Source: Acridotheres tristis (taxonomy: Eukaryota > Chordata > Aves > Passeriformes > Sturnidae). From it: a stretch of DNA of 64,000 nucleotides. The notes beneath the pieces were generated by a model that was given only the letters and a program-made list of their open reading frames with translations, was not told the DNA's origin and did not search any database. Positions 24,728 to 35,278 of this stretch are shown here, in pieces. The DNA is taken from the NCBI GenBank assembly GCA_037013685.1, contig CM072886.1:3348001-3412000 (forward strand), in the 5' to 3' direction. Every line of letters begins with the position of its first letter. The stretch's first letter is position 1. The translations under genes were made by a program, and so were the position numbers.

Positions 24728-25092
24728 GGTCCTGCTTCTCCTCCTGTCCCTCCTGCTCTCCTCTCCCTCACTCCCAGCTCTGCTGTCCTCCCTCTTCCCT
24801 TGTGGCTGCTGGACTGCACTGTGAGTGGCTTCAGGGAGAAAAATAACTTTGCCAGGAAAAAACACAAGAATAGGGTTTTTTCCAGTGTCATGAGTGGAAC
24901 TGGCTCAGCCAAACCTTGAAGAAAAGATCTGGGCTGGGCTGCCTGGTGTGAGCAGTGGAAGAGGATCAGGTGCCCACAAAACCTCATGGAGATTTGCTGC
25001 TGTCATCATTGCAGGGCAGGCAGGGAAGAAGCTGGGTGAAAGCCAGAGAGCCTGTGGGTTCATCTTATTGGAGTCTGGTTTATATTTCTTCA
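24728..25092. other. Interior of inverted-repeat structure 1, unique part
   Basis: No transposase-like frame is seen. Frames of up to 100 codons occur on both strands without a known domain. The interior is too short for a transposase gene, so any transposon would be non-autonomous. Confidence 0.5.
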
Positions 25093-25165
25093 CAGAATCA
25101 TAGAGTGGTTTGGGTTGGAAGGGACCTTAAAGATCACCTAGTTCCAACCATGACAGGGACACTGT
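25093..25165 (-). mobile_element. CR1 LINE, short 3' end
   Basis: The inverted CR1 3' terminus is very well matched: CACAGAATCATAGAGTGG, TTTGGGTTGGAAGGGACC, TTAAAGATCACCTAGTTCCAACC, GACAGGGACAC. The copy is only about 70 bp long. It lies inside the inverted-repeat structure, so it was either inserted after the structure formed or carried within it. Confidence 0.93.
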
Positions 25166-25230
25166 GTTTCCTGGGATGCAATTCCTAAAGAAGAAGAAAA
25201 GCAGCTTTACTGTAAAGATCCAGATCCTCC

Positions 25231-25306
25231 CTTGTCTCCTCCCGGGGTCACAGGTAATGGCACTTGCAAGGAATTTCTATCTGTGTTGAACAGGGATTAT
25301 TCACTG
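25231..25306 (-). repeat. Right arm of inverted repeat 1
   Basis: This is the reverse complement of 24652-24727, with about nine differences including one single-base gap. The two arms are separated by 503 bp. If transcribed as one RNA, they would fold into a stem of about 76 bp. Confidence 0.85.
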
Positions 25307-27039
25307 AGTCACTTGGTGCAGTGAGTGCAAGAAAGAACCTGCCCACTCCAGTGCCTCTGAGATCCCACTCTGCTGAACAGCCAGGAATTGATTGGACCCA
25401 GCGGGTGTAAATCTGACCTTGGCCCTCCTTAATCTTGATGTATTGGCCACAACTTCATCAGCACAGAGCTCCGAGGTTGGACTTTGGGAGCCTGGGTTTG
25501 ACAGCATGTGCTGCATTCTCTGTTTTTTTGATCCAGCTGTGCTGGAAACATAAATCACAGCTTTGCACTTAAGATATTCACATCTCCATATATGTAATAA
25601 GTAAAATATATAACAATTATTGCCATATACTCAGACCAGGGTACATTAAAAAAGAGTGATTCCAGCTTCTGGCCCTTCCACATCAAAAAGCTGCAGAATT
25701 AGGATTGATTGAACACAGGTGCAGGATCCTGACAGTGTGCAAAGTGGTGAGAGGAGTTTTGTGTGTTTGCTGCATGCACCACACTCCCCACTTGGCCGTG
25801 GCAGCCACTGCTGCCTCTGGCAGAGCCGATGGAGGCTTAAAGATCTGACGCACTTAGACAAGGAAAGGGAAATATCTGATGCCTTGTTCTCCTCATGAGA
25901 TCAGCCCAAGCTTAAAAAAAAGAGAAGCCAAGCCAGATACTCTGCTCAAGATAGGGAGCCCCTTCCTCCTGGCTCTGCATGCTTCTCACTCCACCTCTGG
26001 TGTTTACTATCACATTGGGCTCAAACATATTTGTTGCTAGGAGGAGTCCTGGGCAATATTACCTATCTCGAGAGCCAGAGCACAGCAGGCTCCATGCAGA
26101 GATTGCTTCAACTGGAAATTGAGGGCTGGTGGGAGTGAGGGCTCAGCACCAGATCCACGTGGAGGAGTCAGGCTCTGAGCAGTGACAGCAGAGCAGCCGT
26201 GCCAGGGAAGCTGCAGCCCGTGCTCCTGCAGCTCCCACATCACCCATGGCGAGGTCCTGTGGTGCCAATCCATGCGGGAATCAGGCAGGCAGGAGGAGCC
26301 TGAAGGGGAACAGCCACACAACAGCCTTGAGGAGCTCTCCCAAGGCCACAGCTACAGAGAGCCCATGTTGAACAACGTGGCCCCGTGCATGGCAGCAGCA
26401 GCAGAGGAGGGAACCTCCCTGGCCACAGCTGGTGTCCCTCCACACATGGAGCAGGGTCCCCTGGCCCGTGCTGCCCATCTCACTGATCTCAGCGTGGTGT
26501 GATGCCCTCAGCCCCACCATGTGTCAGGCACATCCCAGCTGGGAGCCAGGACTGCACAGCTTTCCTGGGAGCACACGGGGCTTTGGGTGCCCTGCTCCAC
26601 ACCAGCCTGGTCATGGCCTGGGCAGGTGCTTTAGGGGTGATTCTCTGTGTAATGACAGCCAGACCTTATCTGTGCTGATGTAGGAAGGCTTTAGGACTCA
26701 GCTGAACAGAAATAATTCCCTTGGCTGTAGGTGCAGGGAGAAAACACACAGAAGGGAAAGTCAGCAGCATGTTGCCTCTTTATTATTTGTGAAAGAAAAA
26801 TTTATATCATATCCCCGGAGGGGCATAAAGCCCCATGGAACACATTTGCACAAGTTTTCATGGGCTTCTGGCTATGTCTAGAGCAATCTGGGCTCGGAGA
26901 GGGGAGTCACTCTGTCCTGGCACAGCACCTTGGCCTTGGCTTTCACAGGTGTCTGGCCCAATGGTGTGAGATGGTCCTTGCCTGGTGTTGTGTTCCCCAG
27001 CTGCAAAAACTCCCTTGAATTTCAAAGGCTGCAGAAATT
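25307..27039. other. Unique non-coding sequence
   Basis: No gene is recognised. GC-rich parts at 26040-26690 stay open in several frames on both strands (up to 106 codons). 25590-25625 is AT-rich. Confidence 0.5.
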
Positions 27040-27560
27040 CCAGTCTCTGTTCCAAGCGTGTTTGTTTTCTTTGGGTCCCTCTCCCTAACTAATTTGCTGT
27101 TGTGTTTATTGGAAATAGGAGACACATTCTTCACGAAGTGGGAAGCGCTGTGTTTAATGGAGCCCTCCGAGAAGGTTAGAACAGGAGCATTTCTTGAGCA
27201 AATAAGCCTCACACTGCACCATAATCTTCAGGCTGAAATGAATCACAGGCTCCAGATAGCAGTGGGGACTGTGACACGTGCAATTTGCATCAGACCTTCG
27301 CTAAACAATCGTTGGAGGGCCGATGAATATAAAGGAGGCTTGGCTCCTATCAGCTTTGATCACAGAAGCGCTCACAGGAAAAAATTATTAAGCATCTACA
27401 TGAGCAAAACTCTTTGTCTTCTTCAGTTGAATTGCTACTTTCATTTGTCTTTAATAACATGGTATTTGCTCACTCTCAGACAGCCGTTTGCAAGGTTGTT
27501 CAGATCCAAGGCTAATTTGCTCAGGCACTTGGCTCTCCCAGAGTGATCACTGAAACTCCT
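27040..27560. promoter_or_regulatory. Candidate conserved non-coding element with TCF/LEF and octamer sites
   Basis: This is a long non-repetitive block with balanced composition. It contains an octamer ATTTGCAT at 27283-27290, a TCF/LEF word CTTTGATC at 27354-27361, TAAACAATCG near 27302 and AATTTGCTC near 27513. A 162-codon plus-strand frame (27058-27546) spans it. The frame begins with a hydrophobic stretch and contains basic segments, but matches no family I know and has no upstream exon or promoter. I read the block as non-coding and possibly conserved, with the coding alternative left open. Confidence 0.3.
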
Positions 27561-27602
27561 GGTACACACAGTACTTTTCGTGAATGTTAAAGCATTTAAA
27601 GC

Positions 27603-27638
27603 TTTTTTTTTTTTTTTTTTTTATTATTGTTATTATTT
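27603..27638. repeat. Poly(T) tract with TTATTA extension
   Basis: About 20 T are followed by ATTATTGTTATTATTTTT. No retroelement body is recognised on either side. Confidence 0.8.
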
Positions 27639-28599
27639 TTCCTTGTCCGTGCCTTGAGTAAGTATTTACACCTAGTCAGAGACAGCATATAAACAAGTTA
27701 ATGTTTCGACTGGGGAATGTTTTACACCTCGTTACACAGGTGGAAATGGGGTCTGTGCAGAGCAGGGCCAGGCTGTTTCCAGTAGGTCATTTTCTTGTTC
27801 TGGTCAGCCCTTATTTTAGGCCAGCCCTGCCCCACAGAGGTATGTGCAACCACGCCACTGGGTCCTGCCTATTTCTGGGGGCTGCTGCTGAGTTTGCATC
27901 ACACAAAGCCTGGAGTTATTTTCAACCCAGCTTTGGCCGTGCAGCAAAAGCAAATGGCTCTCCATGCATAGCCTCTTGTGGGGGCACCAGCCTGGAAGTG
28001 TCACCAGAGAAAGTTGTCACAGGTCCGACCTGAGATTGCCCACGGTAGGACCAAGACTCATCTGATTTTCTCGGTCTCTCATCGCACAAAGGAGTAAAAT
28101 GCCTGATGTCACACCCTACCACATTTGGGCACCAGCCCTTGGAACATCAGGGTCTGCAGCTGCTGATCAGGCCTTGGGCTGGTATTTTTGGTCAGAGGAT
28201 ACAAGCCTGCTTTGAGTGGTAAATCTGTGGTGTGGGTTGTGGCCGCTGAACAGCTGGTGTCCTCCTTCCTGCCTTGCTGGGAATGATGAGAAAGCCTCGA
28301 GCCAGAAGGGATCATTGGATTCCCTTCTCCAAGCTCCAGGACTCAGCAGACCCCATCTGTCTGAGGTCCAGCACCCAGGAACTGGTGCCATGATCAGAAA
28401 ATGCTCTGCCTGGATCCCAGGAGATGGAGCATGGTCCCCTCCCCAGAGTGGTTTTAACCTTCACAGTTAAGGGGAATACACAAATCCTTTTCCTTGGCTG
28501 GTTGTGCACTCCAGCACCCCTTCTTGCTATGCCTTCTCTGACAGATTAAAGACATATTTAATACCTGGTTTTGTTTTGGTTTTGTTCAAGAGAAGGTAC
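27639..28599. other. Unique non-coding sequence
   Basis: No gene is recognised. The longest frame is 110 codons at 27701-28033, overlapped on the other strand. Confidence 0.5.
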
Positions 28600-28830
28600 T
28601 TATGAGCTGCAACGTCCTCTCCATCTTCTTCCTGATAAGAAAAACAGCTTGAGCTGTGCAAGTCTCACATAAGCCATTTCTTTCAGCCCGTGTATCATTT
28701 TTGTGGCTGTTTTTGGCACCTTCCTCAATTTTTCAGCTTCCTTCTGAAAACGTGGGCATCAGAACAGTACTCCATGTTCCAGCTTCGGGCTCAGCAGCTC
28801 TGACACTGTCTAATCAGCAGGACCATTTCC
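28600..28830 (-). mobile_element. Old, diverged CR1-type LINE fragment
   Basis: The plus strand shows the inverted internal CR1 3' pattern in decayed form: AAGCCATTTCTTTCAGCCCG, TATCATTTTTGTGGCTGTTTT, CTCAATTTTTCAGCTTCCTT, AACGTGGGCATCAGAACAG, TACTCCATGTTCCAGC. The last 3' segment is missing. Divergence is much higher than in the other copies, so it belongs to an older wave of the CR1 group. Confidence 0.7.
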
Positions 28831-30669
28831 AGTGTCAGAGCCTCAGAGGAGGGAGAGGGGGAGGGAGGAGGAATCCTTGGCAGCAAGCTGCATTTCATCG
28901 AGGGCCCTCTGCTTTGGGATTCACACTCTTTTCCCAGCTACAGCAACCAGCCTCTGTCAGAGCAGATCTGTTTCCACAAGCTGTCTCCTCGAAGTGCAAG
29001 AAGACCTTGTCTTGTACCCTCCAGGACTCCTGACTGAGCTGCCCTGGGCTTCAGCTGGTTTGGTGTTTGCCTGTGCATCGTGCAAATATGTACACTGAAA
29101 GCCTGACAGCCACCTTTCACAAGCCTTAAAAATCAACATTCTGGCCTAATCCTGCTCTCCTCTGCCTCCTGGCTCTGTAACAGGTAAGCCTGAGCAACCC
29201 TGAGTCTCAGGATGCTGGCCCGAGGCAAATTTCTGCCCATCTGCGTGGAGGCTGCAGAGCTCACAGCCAGGTTATTTATAGCAGTTCCCATGTCCTCAGC
29301 AGCTCTCTCTTTCGAGGATGGTGTCACCATTGCTTTGCTGCCCCTGTCACCACGCCAGGGCTGAGCTCTCACACCAGTTTCAAGCCACCCTGGCAACAAA
29401 GGAGCAGATGACTGTGTGGTTGTTGGCATCCCCGTGCCCATCAGGGAGGCAGGGAGTGCAAAGGTGCCTGTGCTAGCCATCTGCAGTGACAGCCTCTCCA
29501 CTCCTCGCTGCTCAAGCAGGGTTTCTCATCGCAGATGGACAAAATCCCAAGGTCCTGTGCTTTGCTTTTGGCCCTGCTGCACTTCTGCAGCTTCTCCCAA
29601 ACTCTCACGATCACACCCAGGAGCTGATCCCCCCCACCAGGACCCCAGGTGAAAGAGGTGTCGTTGATAAATGAACTTTTTATTCCCTGGGCCTAAGACT
29701 TCCAGGCTGCCATGCAGAAAATCAGGCTTTCCACAGTGCTACATATTTAATCAGTGCATGAAAAGGCAACTCATCCAGAAGGACAAGGAGAAGTTCCTCC
29801 CAACTCTGTCCTTGTGGCTGCATCCACAGGCAAAGCTCTATGGCTCTGCAAAGCAATAGATCAGCCCAGCAAAGCAAGTGAAGTAATGTCTTATTGCAAG
29901 AGCCAGGCTTTCCCAGTGCTTTCCTAGAATGGAAAACACTTTCAAATTTTGTTTCCTGAACACCACCCTATTCATTAGTAAAGTCATGGATCACCTTCTA
30001 CTGCCCACCAGCAGGCAGCCACTTTTCTGTGAAAGCTTTTTCTTTTTTCACAGTGCTCTTATTCTTTGAGTGCAGAAATAAGGCCTAAAATAGCATGTTT
30101 TGGAATAAATGCCCTTCCCAGCTACGTGAATGGGAAGTTCAGGTTTCTCTCCCTTGACACCTTTGCTGTTCAGCCCACGTTTCCAAGGGAGGAACTGGAC
30201 CAAGCAGGGAGTCTCAGCCCCACGCCAGCATGAAATGAGAGCTGTGTTTGAGACCTGTCAGGAGAGCCACAACACTTCAGAGATCGCTAATCACGGAACA
30301 AGTGAGGAAAACAGCAGATCCAGCCAGCTACCAGCATGGTCACCAAAGGGAACATTGAAGAAATAGACTAAAAATGGAAAAAATCTTTGGGAATTAATCC
30401 AGATTTTAGTGCAGATTTGATATACATAGTTGTGAGTGAAGGCTTTACCCACTGGAGCAATGTGATATTTTCCTTTTGCCTCCCCTTTTCCCTACCTTCG
30501 TGCAGCTGAGGAATGTGTTCCCCATGCTTGGTACCCACGGGTGCTCTGGGAACAATAGCAGCTTGGGCTGGATTCAAGATATGCCCAGAAAAATCATCAC
30601 TCATCGCTGCTAGACACTTTTATGGAGCTCCTCAACTTATCCCTCGAGTGTCTTACAAATATTAACATC
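28831..30669. other. Unique non-coding sequence
   Basis: No gene is recognised. Frames of 120-125 codons occur on both strands at 28656-29033 and 29133-29501. The second is on the minus strand, rich in Ala, Ser and Thr, and resembles no known protein. Confidence 0.5.
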
Positions 30670-30840
30670 CAAATCCTCACACTTCCTTCCTCTAAGAGGC
30701 TGTTACTGCCTAGACTTTAAAAGTAAGGAAGTTAAGGCCAAGAGGTGAATAGACTGGCCAAGATCACAGGGGAAATGTGTGATCTTTGTGGTCTGGACAC
30801 TCCTGACCAACAAATCCTTAACCTGGCTTCTTGCCCGTGG
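30670..30840 (-). mobile_element. MIR-like SINE relic
   Basis: The plus strand follows the inverted MIR pattern in order: CCTCACA followed by a TCTAAGAGGCTGTTACTGCC segment, TTTAAAAGTAAGGAAGTTAA, GGCCAAGAGGTGAATAGACT, GGCCAAGATCACAGG, then GTCTGGACACTCCTG. These correspond to the Core-SINE-derived right half of MIR, including the tract in which working copies read 'gaggaaactgaggc' and 'gcccaaggtcacac'. It is heavily diverged, as expected for an element older than the bird-mammal split. Confidence 0.6.
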
Positions 30841-32445
30841 CAGATAAGAAAGGGTAAAGGTTTGAGTCATGATTTGAAGGGGGAGATTCCACCAGCTTTA
30901 TTGTCCCCTGCAGAGAGCAGCACAGGCTGGTGTGTCACCATCCCTGTAGGGGCTGGTGGGACAAGGACCCCGTGAACACGTGGGAGGATGAGAGCTCTCC
31001 CCTTGCAGGCACCCCCGAGTTTTCTTAGGAATTTCTTAGGAGAATTCTACACTTTTATTTTTATTAGGACCATTACAAAGGCAGGTGACTGTGGCCTGCC
31101 CTATCCAGCTGGATAAAATTCAAGGGCAGCCCAATAAACCTCTCTGCATCCTCTGCAATGGCTTCACTTTGTTTAAAGCTGGCACCGTTTAAAGTTCAAT
31201 ATTTCAGGCTCTGCTCCTGCATCTTCCCCAAGATGACAGTGAAGATGGCAGCACTTAGAGGAATTCCTGGCTGGAGCACAGCTCGGGCTGTATGATTTTC
31301 ATTAGCACTAACAAGCATTAAGCAGCTGATGTCCTGCTCAGGAAAATGACTGTATCTCCAAGTATTCCTCCCAAATCGACATGCTAGGGGAACAACAGAC
31401 TCTGCAGCCTTGGATTTCTCAGCTCTGCAAAGGGATTTAACTCTCCCTGGGTTTTCCTTTCTCTTCTCTTTAGTGGTGCTGACATTTGATAACAAGCCTG
31501 TGTACAATTTGGAGTCTGCTTTTCCAGCTTCCCCAGTCATGCCTCCCAGCTCCCCCAATCTGTTTGGTTTTTTATTTAAATGAGCCCATGAATCCTGAAG
31601 CTGAAAACCGTGTGTGACACATCATTTTGTTTTTTAAGATGATTTTATGAGTCTCTCATCCCTGCAAGGAGCACTGAAAAAGCAAAAAGCACCACAGCAC
31701 TACACAGCCCAGCCCTACACAGTGCAGCCAGCCAGGCAAAGTACCCCATATATCCAGTTTTTTAAAAATAAAATTTGATGGAGGTGTTGTTTCCTCAGTT
31801 AATCTCAAGATGCTGTAAAGTCTGACTTACAATTTTGGAGTGGTTCAAGGCTTCTGGGAGTAGCAAGGCAGCAAGAGGCCTGTGAATTGGCTTCTGGTGA
31901 GGTTGAGGGGGTGACAGGATGCTTAAATTGAACAGGGGCTGTTGCTCTGCCCTTGGCTGTGCCCAAATCCAAATCCACCCTTCTGCCTGCAGAGAAAGGG
32001 CTCGGGGCTGCCGTTGCCCCACAACTGAGACAAGGATGCTCTGCTGACTCTGCCTACTCCTGCAATGAAAGATCTCTGTCTCACAGAGCAGAGTCCTTGG
32101 GGAGTCACTGCCTGCAGTTTTTCCTGATATTCCCCCTGCTCTAAGTGGAAGTACCAAGGAGAGAGCTGGGAGATAAAGGGAAATGTGTTCATCTTCTGAT
32201 CATGATGCTTGGTCCACACATCTTGCACACCCTGTTGTGTGTATTCAGGGGTCCCAGAAATTTATAAATTGAGCTGGATTGAGTGAATTTATTTCTGACA
32301 ACAGTGAAATTCAAAGCACTACCGAACAGGAGTGAGCACTCACCCTCTCCATGGTCAGTGGCAGTGGCAGAAATTCCTTCTGGTGCTGCTGCCCATCCCA
32401 TCACCACCAGCGGCCCCTCAGGGTGAGGGGTGATTCATGGTCTCC
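30841..32445. other. Unique non-coding sequence
   Basis: No gene is recognised. Minus-strand frames of 120 codons at 31196-31558 and 31795-32157 have no recognisable domain. Confidence 0.5.
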
Positions 32446-32515
32446 TGATGAGTCTGGGGAAGCCTGGTGAGTCTGGGAAAAGCTGGTGAGTCTGGGAAAA
32501 GCTGGTGAGTCTGGC
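32446..32515. repeat. 19-bp minisatellite, about 3.7 units
   Basis: The unit TGGTGAGTCTGGGAAAAGC repeats at 32446-32464, 32465-32483 and 32484-32502, with a partial unit to about 32515. The first unit has three changes; units 2 and 3 differ by at most one base. The array is short, probably young, and non-coding. Confidence 0.85.
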
Positions 32516-32784
32516 ATGGTTTGTGCTCACAGCTGATCTCTGCTGTCAGTGCTCGGCAGCCCCAGCTCACACTGGAGTCCTGAGGACTGAGACCAGGGCT
32601 CCTCTCAGAGCAGCCTGGGAACTGCTGGCATGGTTTTATCCTCACTGTAGCCCAGCAAGAAGCAGTAAGTAACACCTCCATCCAGGGAAAAGGCAGGTGT
32701 TATGTGTAGCAGGGGAATCCAGGCACGCTGGTGAGTGGGACTGGCTTCCCAGGAGAGACAGAAGAGATGAATAATAACACATAA

Positions 32785-32855
32785 TAACTCAGCTAAGTGG
32801 CAGCCCTGAGAGGCAGCACTTGAATCTATATGCTTTTCAAGAGCATACCTAATAT
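32785..32855 (-). mobile_element. Possible MIR SINE relic
   Basis: ACTCAGCTAAGTGGCAGCC followed by CACTTGAATCTATATGC matches the inverted MIR segment around 'cacagctagtaagtggcagagcc...gaacccag'. Only about 70 bp can be followed, so confidence is limited. Confidence 0.4.
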
Positions 32856-33699
32856 GAAGAATATTTAGTGGCAGGGCAAGGGTACAGCAGTCAAGAAACT
32901 GAAGATTTTTCAGTCTGTCTTAGTGTGAAAAATCAAGTCGGTGTGGATACACTGGAAATGATGAACTCTGAGTGAGGAGGTGCCTGGAGAGTCTGAGCAC
33001 AGGCAAAGCAGCCAGGATGGAAATACCAAGTTTGGCATTGTGGTGAGAGGCAGGGGAGGGCTTATCAAGGGCTTTATTCAGTCATGATAAAGCAATACCA
33101 AAGAAACAGTCAGAGTACCAGGCTCTCCACATCCTACAAGACCTTCCCTGCAAGGAAAATCAGTAATTTCAGGTGCAGAATGAAGGTGAGGAATAGAGAC
33201 AGGCAGACACCATAATCTTATGAGGGAGGAGCAGGCAAATGGGCTTTGCTGTCAAAGTATCCCAATTTCCAGCTGTGCTGCCAAATTTACATGCCCTTGG
33301 ACTATTCTTCACACCATTTTGTGTGTGTATAGTGAAGGTGAGGATCCAGCTCCCTGAAACTCTGCAGAAACAGGATCTGTGCTGTGCAGAACACAGACTT
33401 TTTAGGGCAGAGCAAGCAGAAACGTTGGTCTGTCCTCCATCCGCACTGAGGGTTTACTCGGAGAAGGTGAAATCATGAAGCAGCAAGCACGGAAGACAGA
33501 GAATTCTAATATAACACATTTTTAAGACAAGTATGTGACTTCTAGAAGCCATCAGAGGATGTTTAATGACAACTGAACATGTCCTCTGTCCCATGCTGAT
33601 CAAAAGACCTGAAAAAGCTCTAATCAACTGCTTGTGAGCATTTTTTTTTCCTACTGTAAAAAATGGAATTTAATTAAAAATGGAGAGACAGAGACTCAG
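32856..33699. other. Unique non-coding sequence
   Basis: No gene is recognised, and the frames are no longer than 79 codons. Confidence 0.5.
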
Positions 33700-33829
33700 C
33701 TGACTCAGTGGGACTTTGGCCCCTGCCTCGCAGAGCACTTGAGGACATGTTTTAAATCCCAGCTGATGGCTCTGGAGAATCAGTTACTGGCTGGCCCTAG
33801 GATGGATTCCCCACTATGTTTGAGGGTTG

Positions 33830-33900
33830 TGCTCTTGGGGAATGGATTTAAGCACATGCTTAATCTTAAGCATGTGCCAAGCATCCTGTTAATTGAGGGT
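33830..33900. repeat. Palindromic repeat, possible old MITE fragment
   Basis: A 26-bp palindrome lies at 33852-33877: arm GCACATGCTTAA, two-base loop TC, and arm TTAAGCATGTGC, all perfect. The right flank (CAAG..CTGTTAATTGAGGG) and left flank (GGGGAATGGATTTAA) recall a dispersed palindromic repeat of reptiles and birds with the same GCACATGCTTAA word. That assignment is from memory and uncertain. Confidence 0.5.
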
Positions 33901-34814
33901 TTTCTGAGAAGGTCCTGGTGTGACTGTTTCTCCTTGGAGCCTGTCCCTGTGCACATGTGAGCAGGCACATCACAACAGGCTGGAAAAGCAAAGCAAATGT
34001 TTTTCCAGACAGTAAACTCAGGACAAATTTATTTGGTTTGAACATTTTGGCACTGGTGAATGTAAACCTCTCCTGGTTTTTATTTTCCTCTGCTTTCCAC
34101 TTTGAGCAGTATCAATGTCAAGCTCTCCAGCCCTTGGGCAAAGGAAGGCTTTAAATGGGTAAAGGTGTTTGCAACAACCCAGGGGAGAGCTGGGTACAGC
34201 AAATCCTCACACATCTGAACTTCTGGAGCCAGGATGGGTTGAAATTGGTCCCAAGTATCCCAAAGCACCAGCCCTGGGACAGCAGTGACTGATGGCAGAG
34301 GGCCCTGTGCTCATTCTGCTGCTGGAACACCCCTTCCCAGACCTTTAATGATTCCTGCCTGACAGAGAGGATACAAATGGGGTTGGTAACTTGGACTCAA
34401 CCTCATGAGTGAAGGACCAGCTGCATGGTTGTGCCAGAGGAGATCACTGGGGCCCTACAGCAGGACAGACAACCTGAGGGGCAGATGGCAAAGGCTGCAA
34501 ACAGCCTGCAGGAATTTCTCCCCAGAAATTACTGATGCCCTAAAGGGTGCTTTAGTCCACTCTCTTGTCCTGGGATGATTTCAATGTGCCAAAGATATGT
34601 TTAAATCCCATTTATCCTGCAGGTAGCCAGTGGCTCTAGGACCCAGGGTGGGATGCTCTATTTAGGGGGTCTGACTGGCACATCAGGCCACCCCTCCCAT
34701 GCTTTCTGCCTGCCCCACTTGGCATTGCTCCCCTCTTGATCTGTGCTGCTGCTGAGCCCAGCACTCAGACCCAAAGCCATCACCACTGTCTGTTCACTGA
34801 GGGACACTGGAACG
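33901..34814. other. Unique non-coding sequence
   Basis: No gene is recognised and no repeat is seen. Confidence 0.5.
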
Positions 34815-35010
34815 CCCTGCTTGATGGGGAATGTTATAATTAACGCTGTCTGTGCACGGCTGAAATGTTAGCTCTTCTATTAACACACTTTTTGACTTGC
34901 TTTTAACACCACAGGTGACTTTTCAAGAGCTCAGGCTTGATTTAAATCACATCCACCGGTTATTGCTTTAATTACAGAAATGGACAGAGCAAGGGAGCAC
35001 ATTTCTTGAT
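34815..35010. promoter_or_regulatory. Candidate conserved non-coding element
   Basis: This non-repetitive AT-leaning block contains TATAATTAACGC near 34835, a CAGGTG E-box near 34912, TTGATTTAAATCAC near 34938 (TGATTTAAATCA is a near-perfect palindrome) and CTTTAATTACAG near 34966. The combination suggests an enhancer, but conservation is untested. Confidence 0.3.
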
Positions 35011-35222
35011 ATGGACTACCACAAAAAGCATGAGAGAAGCAAAGTGGTGTGATTTTATTTTCTGAGTGGATATATGGAGATCAGGGAGAGGACTAGGCAT
35101 GGATGACTCTCCATAGCCTAGCCTGGATCTTTCTCAAGGATTTGCCATGGGCATAAAGAGAATCCACCACTCAACGTTTTCCAGTGGTGTAAAATTGTGT
35201 CTGTGATGAAGGTGGGGGGAGA

Positions 35223-35278
35223 AATACAGAAATAAATACAGAAATAATACAGAAATAATACAGAAATAATACAGAAAT
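35223..35278. repeat. 11-bp tandem repeat (AATACAGAAAT)n
   Basis: Five units of AATACAGAAAT are seen, the second one base longer. Copies 3-5 are identical, which suggests recent slippage. Confidence 0.9.
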
